Program-made: the position numbers and the translations under genes | Part shown: in pieces, positions 11,469-22,247 of the stretch | How the letters are laid out: the number at the start of each line of letters is the position of its first letter | How positions within the stretch are numbered: the stretch's first letter is position 1 | From: Apodemus sylvaticus | Lineage: Eukaryota; Chordata; Mammalia; Rodentia; Muridae | DNA: 64,000 bases | Reading direction: 5' to 3' | NCBI RefSeq assembly: GCF_947179515.1 | Contig: NC_067472.1 | Span: forward strand, 164,053,761-164,117,760 | Notes under the pieces: generated by a model | Database searches by the model: none | What the model saw: the letters and a program-made list of their open reading frames with translations, nothing else | Told to the model about the DNA's origin: nothing

Positions 11469-14400
11469 ATGACAGGAAGTAACAATCACTATTCCTTAAT
11501 ATCTCTTAACATCAATGGACTCAATGCCCCAATAAAAAGACATAGACTAACTGACTGGATACGCAAACAGGACCCTACATTTTGCTGCTTACAGGAAACA
11601 CACCTAAGGGTCAAAGACAAACACTACCTTAGAGTAAAAGGCTGGAAGACAATTTTACAAGCAAATGGTCTCAGGAAACAAGCTGGAGTAGCCATTTTAA
11701 TATCAGATAAAATTGACTTTCAACCCAAAGTCATCAAAAGAGACTCTGAGGGACACTTCTTGCTGGTCAAAGGAAAAATAAAACAAGAAGAACTCTCAAT
11801 CCTGAACATCTATGCTCTAAATGCAAGGGCACCCTCTTTCATAAAAGAAACTTTATTAAAGCTCAAAGCACACATTGCACCTAACACAATAATTGTGGGT
11901 GACTTCAACACTACACTTTCCTCAATGGACCGATCAGGAAAACAAACTAAACAGGGACATATTGAAACTAATTGAAGCTTTGGACCAATTAGATTTAACA
12001 GATATATATAGAACATTCTATCCTAAAGCAAAAGAATATACCTTTTTCTCAGTACCTCATGGTACCTTCTCCAAAATCGACCACATAATTGGTCACAAGA
12101 CAGACCTCAAAAAATATAAGAATATCGAACTAATCACATGCCTCCTATCAGATCACTATGGAGTAAAAGTGGTCTTCAATAGCAACAAAAACAACAGAAA
12201 ACCCACATACACGTGGAAATTGAACAATATTCTACTCAATGATACCTTGGTCAAGGAAGAAATAAAGAAAGAAATTAAAGACTTTTTAGAACACAATGAA
12301 AATGAAGACAAAACATACCCAAATCTATGGGACACAATGAAAGCAGTGCTAAGAGGAAAACTCATAGCCCTGAGTGCCTCCAAAAAGAAAATGGAGAGAG
12401 CATACACTACCAGTTTAATGACACACCTGAAAGCCCTGGAACAAAAAGAAGCTATTTCACCCAGGAGGAGTAGAAGGCAGAAAATCATCAAACTCAGGGC
12501 CGAAATCAATCAAGTAGAAACAAAGAGAACCATACAAAGAATCAACAAAACCAGGAGCTGGTTCTTTGAGAAAATCAACAAGATAGATAAACCCTTAGCC
12601 AGACTGACCAACGGGCACAGAGAAAGTATCCAAATTAACAAACTTAGAAATGAAAAGGGAGATATAAAAACGGAAACTGAGGAAATCCAAAGAATCATCA
12701 GATCCTACTACAAGAGCCTGTACTCAACACAACTGGAGAATCTGGAGGAAATGGACAATTTCCTTGACAGATACCAAATACCAAAATTAAATCAGGACCA
12801 AATAGATCATCTAAACAGTCCCATAATGCCTAAAGAAATTGAAGGAGTCATAGAAAGCCTTCCAACCAAAAAAAGCACAGGACCAGATAGATGGTTTCAG
12901 TGCAGAATTCTATCAGACCTTCAAAGAAGAGTTAACACCAATACTCTTCAAATTATTCCACAAAATAGAAACAGAAGGAACACTACCCAATTTCTTTTAT
13001 GAAGCCACAATTACGCTGATACCAAAACCACACAAAGATCCAACAAAGAAAGAGAACTTCAGACCAATTTCCCTTATGAACATAGATGCAAAAATACTCA
13101 ATAAAATTCTTGCCAACCGAATCCAAGAATACATCAAAACGATCATCCACCATGATCAAGCAGGCTTTATCCCAGGGATGCAGGGTTGGTTCAATATACG
13201 GAAATCCATCAATGCAATCCACTACATAAACAAACTCAAAGAAAAAAAACACATGGTCATTTCATTGGATGCTGAAAAAGCATTTGACAAAATTCAGCAT
13301 CCTTTCATGCTTAAAGTCTTGGAAAGAACAGGAATTCAAGGCCCATACCTAAACATAGTAAAAGCAATATACAGCAAACAGGTAGCCAGCATCAAACTAA
13401 ATGGAGAGAAACTTGAAGCAATCCCACTAAAATCAGGGACTAGACAGGGCTGCCCCCTTTCTCCTTATCTTTTCAATATTGTACTTGAGGTACTAGCTCA
13501 GGCAATTCGACAACATAAGGAGGTCAAAGGGATACAAATTGGAAAGGAAGATGTCAAACTATCATTATTTGCAGATGACATGATAGTCTACCTAAGTGAC
13601 CCAGAAAACTCCACTAGAGAACTCCTACAGCTGATAAACAACTTCAGCAAAGTGGCAGGTTATAAAATCAACTCAAGCAAATCAGTGGCCTTCCTATACT
13701 CAAAGGATAAGCAGGCTGAGAAAGAAATTAGGGAAATGACCCCCTTCACAATAGCCACAAACAGTATAAAGTATCTTGGGGTGACTCTTACCAAACATGT
13801 GAAAGATCTGTATGACAAGAACTTCAAGACTCTGAAGAAGGAAATGGAAGAAGACCTCAAAAAATGGGAAAACCTCCCATGCTCATGGATCGGTAGAATC
13901 AATATAGTTAAAATGGCCATTTTGCCAAAAGTAATCTACAGATTCAATGCAATACCCATCAAAATCCCAACTCAATTCTTCACAGAGTTAGAAAGAGCAA
14001 TTATCAAATTCATCTGGAATAACAAAAAAACCCAGGATAGCTAAAACTATTCTCAGCAACAAAAGAAAGTCTGGGGGAATCAGTATCCCTGACCTCAAGC
14101 AATACTACAGAGCAATAGTGTTAAAAACTGCATGGTATTGGTACAGTGACAAGCAGGAGGATCAATGGAACAGGATTGAAGATCCAGAAATGAACTCACA
14201 CACCTATGGACACTTGATCCTCGACAAAGAGGCTGAAAGCATCCAATGGAAAAAAGATAGCCTTTTCAATAAATGGTGCTGGTTCAACTGGAGGTCAGCA
14301 TGCAGAAGAATGAGAATTGATCTATCCCTGTCTCCTTGTACTAAGTTCAAATCCAAATGGATCAAGGACCTCCACATAAAGCCAGACACTCTGAAGCTAA

Positions 14401-15296
14401 TAGAAAAGAAACTGGGGAAGACCCTTGAGGACATTGGTACAGGGAGAAAGTTTCTGAACAGAACACCAATAGCGTATACTCTAAGAGCAAGAATTGACAA
14501 ATGGGACCTCATAAAATTACAGAGTTTCTGTAAGGCAAAGGACACCATCAAGAGGACAAATCGGCAACCAACAAATTGGGAAAAGATCTTCACCAATCCT
14601 ACATCAGATAGAGGGCTAATATCCAATATATATAAAGAACACAAGAAGTTAGACACCAGAAAACCAAACAACCCTATTAAAAAATGGGGTACAGAGTTAA
14701 ACAAAGAATTCTCACCTGAAGAACTTCGGATGGCAGAGAAGCATCTTAAAAAATGCTCAACTTCATTAGTCATTAGGGAAATGCAAATCAAAACAACCCT
14801 GAGATTTCACCTTACACCAGTCAGAATGGCTAAGATTAAAAATTCAGGAGATAGCAGGTGTTGGAGGGGGTGTGGAGAAAGAGGAACACTCCTCCACTGC
14901 TGTTGGGGTTGCAAATTGGTACAACCACTCTGGAAATCAGTCCGGCAGTTCCTCCGAAAACTGGGCACCTCACTTCCAGAAGATCCTGCTATACCACTCC
15001 TGGGCATATACCCAGAGGATTCCCCACCATGTAATAAGGATACATGCTCTACTATGTTCATAGCAGCCCTATTTATAATTGCCAGAAGTTGGAACGAACC
15101 CAGGTATCCCTCAACAGAAGAGTGGATGCAAAAAATGTGGTATATATACACAATGGAGTACTATTCAGCCATTAGAAACAATGAATTCATGAAATTCTTA
15201 GGCAAATGGATGGAGCTAGAGAACATCATACTAAGTGAGGTAACCCAGACTCAAAAGGTGAATCATGATATGCACTCACTAATAAGTGGATATTAA
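11469..15296 (+). pseudogene. L1 copy 1 ORF2 (endonuclease-reverse transcriptase), three frameshifts
   Basis: ORF2p normally supplies the APE-type endonuclease and reverse transcriptase for retrotransposition. Endonuclease motifs seen are SLNINGLNAPIK at the start, LQETHL, GDFNTTLSSMDR, and SDHYGVKV near 12150. The RT domain has LDAEKAFDKIQHPFM, the TRQGCPLSPYLFN motif and the catalytic FADD (DD at 13574-13579). The C-terminal cysteine-rich segment near 14860-14910 (CWRGCG...LHCCWGC) is present. Breaks are a frame change near 11935-11950, a 4-nt AGAT duplication at 12885-12892, and one extra A in a run at 14024-14030 (seven, against six in copy 2). I see no nonsense codon between the breaks. 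It ends ISGY-stop. Confidence 0.94.
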
Positions 15297-15570
15297 CCTA
15301 GAAACCTGGAATACCCAAAACATAATCTACACATCAAATGAGGTACAAGAAGAAAGGAAGAGTGGCCCCTTGTTCTGGAAAGACTCAGTGAAGCAGTATT
15401 CGGCAAAACCAGAATGGGGAAGTTGGAAGGGGTGGGTGGGAGGACAGGGGGAGAAAAGGGGGCTTACGGGACTTTCTGGGAGTGGGGGGACTAGGAAAGG
15501 GGAAATCATTTGAAATGTAAATAAAAAATATATCGAATAAAAAAAATTCCTAGGCTTTAAAAAAAAAAAA
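15297..15570 (+). other. L1 copy 1 3' UTR with G-rich tract and two poly(A) segments
   Basis: It contains a purine/G-rich block (15415-15505) and a typical murine L1 end with ATTTGAAATGTAAATAAA. A first A-rich tail ends about 15546. It is followed by about 13 non-A-rich bases (TTCCTAGGCTTT) and a second poly(A) (15559-15570). Confidence 0.85.
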
Positions 15571-15760
15571 GAATTCAAGTTCCTCTGTTTCCTCTTTAAA
15601 GATGAGGGTTTGGATCCAGGAGCCAGAGAAATGAGACTCTGTTTCTTAGCTCTCTGGGTTACACCAAGGCTTTCTTCTGTTCTAGACCTCAGTTCCCTCA
15701 TCTGGTAACTGAAGATGGCAATATTTAAATGCATATGAATAAATATTAACAGCAACACTT
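15571..15760 (+). repeat. MIR-like remnant within a short duplicated segment (partner 17324-17475)
   Basis: The sequence ends with the MIR-like CTCAGTTCCCTCATCTGGTAA. Its first part (ATTCAAGTTCCTC..CAAAGATGAG-like text) also matches 17324 onward in the same orientation at roughly 70-75% by eye. Confidence 0.55.
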
Positions 15761-16019
15761 ACTATATGATTAGAGTGTCTATGACTGCAGTCAATAATGA
15801 TTTCCTGAGCAGCGCTGCTCTGTGGCTGATAAAGCTTGATGCTAGAGAGCAACAGTAAATAAAGCTGGCAGAAGCATGTGACATCTAGGAGCCCACTGTC
15901 CATGCCAACAAGACTACCAACTGGAATGCCAATGCTCCTTAAGTAATCCAAGTACTCTTAAGGAAGGTCAATATGGAAAGAGCCATAAACTAAGATTAGA
16001 CTTGATTTATATGCAGGTA
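15761..16019. other. Intronic sequence without recognised features
   Basis: Nothing was identified in this stretch. Confidence 0.4.
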
Positions 16020-16100
16020 AGGCCACGCTCTGAGTGTGTACATGCCATCACTGCTCTGGGCCTCGGTCTCCTCACCTGTAAAATTGTCTATGAGCAAAAG
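16020..16100 (+). repeat. MIR remnant
   Basis: CTCTGGGCCTCGGTCTCCTCACCTGTAAAATTG, at positions 16055-16087, follows the MIR core (shown here only as a pattern; key words are GGCCTCGG, CTCCTCACCTGTAAAA). Confidence 0.6.
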
Positions 16101-17060
16101 TCACACCTTAGCAGATAAAGGGCACATTATTCACTGGAGTAATTTATAAACTATAAATCATTATGCAATTGTGTGCTATTACTATGATAATTATTCCTAT
16201 ACACATGCTTAATGATTATATTTATCAAAATGGGAAAAACAGGACAAACATTTTTTATTAACTATTGAATAAATCAAATCTGTAAGACTCAAGTCAGAAA
16301 GCTTGTAAAAGAGAAACAACTAGTTTCAGAGGAGCTTACATTAGAAAAAAGTAATTAAACTTTGACACTTATCATCGTTCCCATAGAAAATACTGGTATC
16401 TGTCACATTAATATCCAGGGATTTCTAGGAATTCTTGCATCTCTAGATATTCTTAGACACTTTACAAGCAAAACACACTAAGGAATGTTTTACAAAGTAT
16501 CTCAAAGAATGATGACAGGATTCTTATGCCAAAAAAGATGATTCCAGGTACAAACCATCTCAAGAAAACTAAATTCAACAGTTTCCTACAAGCTTTTCAA
16601 AGCCAGTAAGCTTGTAATCCTGAGAGCTGGTGTATAACATGTTCCAAACCTGTTTAAACAAGGAATCATTGTTCTCATCCTTCCTCAGACAGGTAGAAAG
16701 AACTGAGAATGTAAGCAAACAACTTAAGCATTAAGTCTGGAGTTTCAAAAAGCAGCATTCAACTTCAGTGACCAAGGCAAAAAGAAACATAGGTCAGAGC
16801 TGGTGGGGTGGGGGTGGGGATGCAGATACCAATGGTCTGGTTTCTATTCAACATCCAGTAAAATCCTACCATGATTTGACAATCCACTACATATGAGGAT
16901 GATAATATCTAAATTAAAACTTATTTCAAATTTTACCAGGATGAAATGGAGATTTTGTCTGTTATATATAAAAGCGTGTAAGTCATATTATAATTTTAAC
17001 ATGTAACCAAAATTATGTACTTATGTGGTACAGGATATATATAGTTTTAAGATTGTGCTA
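16101..17060. other. Intronic sequence without recognised features
   Basis: A/T-rich intron with one G-rich patch at 16803-16820 (three G runs). No gene or clear repeat is visible. Confidence 0.45.
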
Positions 17061-17065
17061 CATAT

Positions 17066-17088
17066 AGTAGATAGATAGACAGACAGAC

Positions 17089-17137
<49 letters not shown>
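17066..17137. repeat. (GATA)n / (GACA) microsatellite
   Basis: A run of GATA units with three GACA units near the left end, about 17 repeats in total. Confidence 0.95.
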
Positions 17138-17323
17138 CATGCGGGTATATATTTGCATGCATATATACATAAACTACCATGGGGATGAATAAATTATAAA
17201 TTAATGATGAGGTTAATATAATAAAACCAGGGACTTTCTAAATTTTTTTGAATACAACTAAGTCATGGACATCCTTTTTCCTCAATCAAATAGGATAACA
17301 TAGCTTTCCATGAAAATGCAGTT

Positions 17324-17477
17324 GAAATTCAAGTTTCTCCATTCTCTCTTCAAAGATGAGACCCAGAATCCTAAAATCAGAAAAATTTGATTCTACTACT
17401 TAGCTACCTGGGTAACCTCAAGGCAGTATTTTCATTGTTCCTAGCCTCAGTGTGTGTCCTCATCTGCAAACTTAAAA
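17324..17477 (+). repeat. Partner of 15571-15725; MIR-like
   Basis: Shared order of words with 15571 onward: ATTCAAGTTTCTCC, CAAAGATGAG, CTACCTGGGTAACCTCAAGG and CCTCATCTGCAAACT. The similarity starts before the MIR core. Confidence 0.55.
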
Positions 17478-17479
17478 TG

Positions 17480-17505
17480 TACACACACACACACACACAC
17501 ACACA
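17480..17505. repeat. (AC)n microsatellite
   Basis: About 12 AC units. Confidence 0.92.
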
Positions 17506-17619
17506 AGAAAACAAGAAAAGTCTACTTTAATTAAAAACGATGTCAAAGTATGAGATGCCAACTGCATTCTCAGGGAATGCTATGTTGTCGCATTTGTTAG
17601 AGGAAGAACAATGACCATG

Positions 17620-18114
17620 ACATAGATGTATTCAAAAACACTAAGAAAGCCCCTGGTTATTACCTGCTTAGACGACATGAGAGCAAAAGGTTGAGTGATA
17701 ATTTACTGCACATAAGCTACAATCCAACCAAGTCTGTTTGGGTCGACCTCCACAATTTTTGAGAAAGTGGGTATGTAAAAATGGACTCACAACTACCCAT
17801 GGCTAGTGAGGATATGGACCTTGGAGGGGAGTCTACTTCACTCATGATATCTCAACAATATGGCTGCCTAAGCAAGACTCAAACAATAACAATAACAACA
17901 GACAAGGAAGGGGAAATTTTCATGGAGCCCCACCCCTAGACAAAGAACTACAAGCAACTAAGAAATTCTGATAGAGGGAAATTTAGTCTTTCCCAAGAGT
18001 AAGCCCCTCTATGGTTATCCAATAATATACATACAAGCAACAATAAATGGACTCAGAAGATTGTGTTGACATATTTATGTACATATAAACATATATATTT
18101 ATATATACATAAAT

Positions 18115-18145
<31 letters not shown>

Positions 18146-18472
18146 TTTTTCAAAGAAAAAGAGTCCATGAATTTGAGAAGGAGTAAGGTGAAGGGGATAT
18201 GGGAGGGGTTGGAAGGAAAGAACTTAGGAAGAGTTAAAGGAAGAAAAGAAATGGGGAAATGATATCATTAGATAATTTAAAATGTAAAAGAAATTAATAG
18301 GTAGATAAGGATAAAATAAAATTAAAAATCGACTCTGTAGGAGGTAAAATACCAAAGCCAGGGGTATTGGCAGGTGAAGGCAGAAAAGGAAAATATGGGA
18401 AGAATTGGGGTGAATATGATCAAAATACATTGTATGAAATTCTCAAAGAACTGATAAAAATAGTACTTTTGA
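17620..18472 (+). mobile_element. L1 3'-end fragment (Lx-like 3' UTR) with internal TA repeat
   Basis: The order of words matches old rodent L1 3' UTR: CCATGGCTAGTGAGGATATG, CATGGAGCCCCACCCCTAGA, CAATAAATGGACTCAG, then a (TA)n tract. A purine-rich block and the terminal AAAATACATTGTATGAAATT follow. The fragment is non-coding and 5'-truncated. Confidence 0.72.
18111..18137. repeat. (TA)n microsatellite inside the L1 fragment
   Basis: About 12 TA units in a wider AT-rich block (18070-18145). Confidence 0.9.
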
Positions 18473-18940
18473 AATACTAAAACCACTTGTGTTTTAATAA
18501 TTTGAACATTTCATAATTTCCAGTAAACAGGTGTCCTTTGAGTATCTGTGCCCCATCCCACAGAAGCATTGATGCTTCGCCACTGAGAAGTCAAGGGCCG
18601 TACTCTACATCTTTCAGGTGAACAGTCTTGGAAGGGGAGGCTGGCTGAGGAGCCCTGAGACTCGCTGCTTATCACTGTAAGTCCAAACCTGAGAAAAACA
18701 AAAGTCAAAAACTGCAAGCTGTTCTATCACATTCCAAAAAAAGTGTGCATTTTTCTTAGTGTCAGGTGGACCTGAGATTAAATACTGTCTGTTACACACT
18801 GCGAGATGCTGAACGTTGGGGTTTTTTATTGGGCAATGAGGATTAAAGAAAGTAGCACATATAAATACCTGCTTAACATGTCCTCGCACAAATGTTAAAT
18901 GTGCTTTTTTTCCCAATAATTTATTTATTCACTTTACATG
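18473..18940. other. Intronic sequence without recognised features
   Basis: No repeat or exon was identified. A 100-codon minus-strand open frame (18614-18916) is not recognisable. Confidence 0.4.
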
Positions 18941-18947
18941 CCAATCT

Positions 18948-19480
18948 TTTTTTTTTCTTTTTTTTTTTAAATTTTATTCGATATATTTTTTATTTACATT
19001 TCAAATGATTTCCCCTTTTCTGGTCCCCCACTCCCCGAAAGTCACATAAGCCCCCTTCCCTCCCTCTGTTCTCCCACCCATCCCTTCCCACTTCCCTGTT
19101 CTGGTTTTGTCTTATACTGCTACACTGGGTCTTTCCAGAACTAGGGGCAATCTTAGTCCCCACTCCCTCCTGTCCTCCAAGGCCCACCCTTACAAACCCC
19201 TCCCCCTACTACTCCCTCCTTTTCTCCTCAAGAAAGCACAAGTCCCCTTGGGGTTCACCCTGCCTGGGTATCTTAGCAGGACTAAGCATCCAAGCAGAAC
19301 TAAGCTCACCCTCTCATGCTCACCCACTGAGGGCCAACCAGGCAGTCCAGTAAGGGGAAGGGGATCCAGGGGTAGGCAACAGAGTCAAAGATGGCCTCTG
19401 CTCCTTTCATTCAGAGGAAAACAAGAACACAAAACCACACTAATAAATGTCAAAGAATATGCAGCATCCTGTCACTAACC
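18948..19480 (-). mobile_element. L1 3'-end fragment, sense to Nell1
   Basis: Read on the minus strand it ends in the same tail as L1 copy 1 (ATTTGAAATGTAAATAAAAA then A-rich). The G-rich 3' UTR block is here as C-rich text at 19020-19100, and ORF2-distal sequence is truncated. The further part to about 19480 is older 3' UTR-like sequence. The poly(A) end is in Nell1 sense orientation. Confidence 0.85.
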
Positions 19481-19532
19481 ATTCAACGTACAGATGGACT
19501 GCTCTTCTCCAAGGGCAGGCAAAGTTTTAGAG

Positions 19533-19713
19533 CAGTAGATCTCAACCTTCCCAATGCTTCGACCCTTTAACACAGCTCCTCATGTAGTGGTGACCCCCAA
19601 CCATAAGATTATTTTCATTGCTACTTCATAATTGTAATGTTGCTACTATGTAAATGCAGAATATCTGGCATGTGGCCCCAAAGGGGTCATGGCCCACAAG
19701 TTGAGATCTCCTG
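19533..19713 (+). mobile_element. URR1-type hAT MITE (non-autonomous DNA transposon)
   Basis: The terminal inverted repeats CAGTAGATCTCAAC (19533) and GTTGAGATCTCCTG (ends 19713) match at 13 of 14 positions. An 8-bp target duplication flanks it, TTTTAGAG and TTCCAGAG (6 of 8), as expected for hAT. The body (GTGGTGACCCCCAACCATAA; TTGCTACTTCATAATTGTAA) is typical of the rodent URR1 family. It carries no transposase. Confidence 0.88.
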
Positions 19714-19721
19714 TTCCAGAG

Positions 19722-20200
19722 AAAAAGAATGAACAAAGAGGCGGCAGGCTCAGTGTTTGTGCACAGCCTGGTGCTTGGAAAGAGACACTCATTTCCATTT
19801 ATTCCTCACAAGTGTAAACAAACTTATTACCTTGCCAAGTCAAGCACAAAGCATAAGTTTGCAGAATGCTGGAAGCATCAACACATGAAGCGTAATCTAT
19901 CTCACAAACCAGGGCTCTTTAGCTGTGCTCAGACAAGTTGCCACTGGAGTTCTCAGGAGCCAGGTGAGTGAGTGACACAGTTCTGATATCCTGCAGCAGA
20001 AGGGAAGGTGATAAAGACCTAGCAATCAAATACTGCCCAGATCTCTACAGCAGCTCCGTAAGAGCTATTAGGTAGCACTGAAATTCTAAAACTCTTCAAT
20101 AGTAAATGAACAAAGCAGGGAGGGTCTTTAAAAAAAGATGTGTAAGTCAGAATGTTTCTTAGTGGCTCTTTTTGTCTTTAGATTGGAAAGGAAATTCATA
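19722..20200. other. Intronic sequence without recognised features
   Basis: No gene or repeat was identified. Confidence 0.4.
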
Positions 20201-20204
20201 AGAC

Positions 20205-20405
20205 ATGGGCTAGAGAGATGGCTAAACTACCAAGTGCTTCTTCTCTTGCCAGGTTCAGTACCAGGCACATACATTAGGTGGTTCATAACCTCCTGAAATT
20301 CCAATCCTAGGAGACCCAATACTCATCTCTGTATGTATTTGCATACTTGTGGTGACGTTAACTCATAGTAACTTGTGGTAACACACACATGCCTAAGTAA
20401 CAAAC
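20205..20405 (+). mobile_element. B3/B2-type SINE, degenerate
   Basis: The head GGGCTAGAGAGATGGCTAAA and a decayed tRNA B box (CAGGTTCAGTACCAGGCAC) are followed by a B3-like body. Confidence 0.65.
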
Positions 20406-20905
20406 TTTTTTTAGTTAAGGAGATGGGCGGCATCTGTGAGAAAAGAACCCAAGAAGCATTTTGTTCACACAGGCAGTCACACCTTTAGTGTCTACCTAAA
20501 ATAACTACCATCCTCCAGACTCCAGGCTGGGTCTTGGCAACCCATGAATCTGAAGCAGCCCATAGCCCATAAAATTTAGGAACTATGTATAGTAGTAACA
20601 AGATCCTGTTGATACTTTAAATTACAAAGTGTTCTCAGAGCTAGAGCAGAGAACCACAATGTCAGTTACCAAAGTGAGGAGCACAGATGAAACAACCAAA
20701 GAATAACCTGAACTTTTTTTATACAGCATCCAATCTCCCTTTCAGCATCCAGTGAATCTCCCAGCCTGCTGATTTCACCTCTGCCCACTGCCCACTATGA
20801 CAACTTTCCCAGATGAGGGTCACTAGCTGAGAGTTGGTGTCCCTGACTAGTTGCTGTTGTTAAGATATTTTTTTCAAAACTAAAAATCAAATCTTCAGCT
20901 ACATA
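20406..20905. other. Intronic sequence without recognised features
   Basis: No gene or repeat was identified. Confidence 0.4.
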
Positions 20906-20914
20906 TGTAGCAGA

Positions 20915-21137
20915 GGATGGCCTTTTAAGACATCAATGAGAAGAGAGGCCATTGGTCCTGTGAAAGCGTGGTGTCCCATTATAGGGGAATGCCAGAACAG
21001 GGAAATGGGAATGGGTGGGTTGGTAAGCAGGGGCTGGGGGAAAGGGATAGTGGGTTTTCAGAGGGGAAATAAGGAAAGGAGATAACATTTGAAATGTAAA
21101 TATTAGATTAGCAAATATCTAATAAAAACTAAAATCT
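20915..21137 (+). mobile_element. L1 3'-end fragment
   Basis: It carries L1 3' UTR words (GTCCCATTATAGGGGAATGCC; GGATAGTGGG; ACATTTGAAATGTAAATA) and ends in ATCTAATAAAAAC. It is 5'-truncated and on the plus strand. Confidence 0.82.
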
Positions 21138-21618
21138 CATTGTTTCTAACCAAAAAAAAACCTTCAATACCCCAATGTCTTTAAAATGATTTCATAGAGT
21201 CCTGGTTTTACCTCCCAGAGCTCCCAGGCTATGTTCTAAGAATAGCACAGGCTCATGCACCCTCTTCTTGCCTCAGTGTTTCTTTAGAGGACCCTCCCAG
21301 CACTTCATCCACCTCCCATCACTCAGCTCCCTCCATCTCATAGACTAGTCTCATACTTGCCCATGAAACATCCAGCCTCATTCACAGTCCACTGTAGTCC
21401 TCGCTTGTAAGATGCCCATTTCCTTCTCACTCTAGGACCCGTCCTCCCCTTCCCCACTGCTCACAACACAACCACTACAGTATGACTCGGCATTTATATA
21501 TTCATAATTGAACAGTTGTTATATTCATAGTTAGCTGATAATTTATTCAAATCTTAAGCTGTTCTATATTTTGTTTTTTAAAAGCTTATTTTGCCTTTGT
21601 TTTTATAGCAGTTTTTAA
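21138..21618. other. Intronic sequence without recognised features
   Basis: C/T-rich intron with no assigned feature. Confidence 0.4.
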
Positions 21619-21621
21619 AGA

Positions 21622-21925
21622 GGTGGGCTAGATAAGGGCATTTGCTATGCAAGCATGAGGACCTGAGTTCAAAGTTCCAGTACCCACCCATACACAGCTG
21701 GGCATGGATGCACATGCTTGTAGGTCCAGAGCAAGAAAGCAGAGAAGAGCAGACTGCAGGAGCTAAGTGGCTAACCAGCCTAGCTGAAACTGTGAGTTAC
21801 AGGTTCAGTGAGAGAGAATGTCTCAAGAGAGTAAGGTACAAACTTAAAGAAGACACCCAACATCTTCCCCAGGCCTTTGCATGTACCTGCACATGCACAT
21901 ATATTCACACCCTGCACATATACGT
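21622..21925 (+). mobile_element. B4A-type SINE
   Basis: ID-like head with ATGCAAGCATGAGGACCTGAG and GAGTTCAAAGTTCCAG, a B1-derived middle (CTGGGCATGGATGCACATGC), CAGGTTCAGTGAGAGAGAATG, and the 3' part AAGAAGACACCCAACATCTT with a CA-rich end. Confidence 0.82.
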
Positions 21926-22197
21926 AACCACAAAAAGAGACCACTGGACTGTATACATTGGCACACTGGTTTTACAAGACAGAAACACAGATAAAAGCAT
22001 TTTTGGCCTGAGTTCACAAATGATAAAGATAGAAATTTTAACTCAAATACACCAGATCAAATTTTAAGTTCTCTGTCCAACCTCTGCTCTTCTTCCCTAA
22101 AGATTTGGCCTGTGTAATTTTTATCTAGGCAAATTTTGCCAAGAATTTAAATTTAACAGCAAGAATACATACATACATATATATACTAGGAGCTGTT

Positions 22198-22247
22198 TTG
22201 GGCTGAGGAGATTGCTCAATAGATACTGTGTGAAAAGAGCAAGTGTA
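22198..22247 (+). mobile_element. B4 SINE, 5' part (interrupted by L1 copy 2)
   Basis: The head GGGCTGAGGAGATTGCTCAA is followed within 50 bases by the start of L1. The missing remainder resumes at 28521 with GTGCATGTATAAGGATCTGAG, where an intact B4 has the CAAGCATGAGGACCTGAG step. One SINE was therefore split. Confidence 0.78.

Larger units (their letters stand above)
9869..15570 (+). mobile_element. LINE-1 copy 1, nearly full length (5.7 kb), inactive
   Basis: The element has a 337-bp 5' UTR, an ORF1 region (10206-11410), a short spacer, an ORF2 region (11469-15296), a G-rich 3' UTR and a terminal poly(A). Probable target-site duplications flank it: AGAATACAAGTTCC at 9855-9868 and AGAATTCAAGTTCC at 15570-15583 (one mismatch). 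It is antisense to Nell1. The lesions I can see are one nonsense codon and one frameshift in ORF1 and three frameshifts in ORF2, so it cannot make either protein intact. Its decay is clearly less than that of copy 2, which implies a younger insertion. Confidence 0.95.

Noticed and set aside
16799..16822. G-quadruplex candidate
   Set aside because: Only three runs of three or more G plus a GG; it does not meet the usual four-run rule.
17066..17137. CRISPR-like regular repeats
   Set aside because: It is a simple GATA microsatellite without spacers; no CRISPR arrays exist in this eukaryotic sequence.
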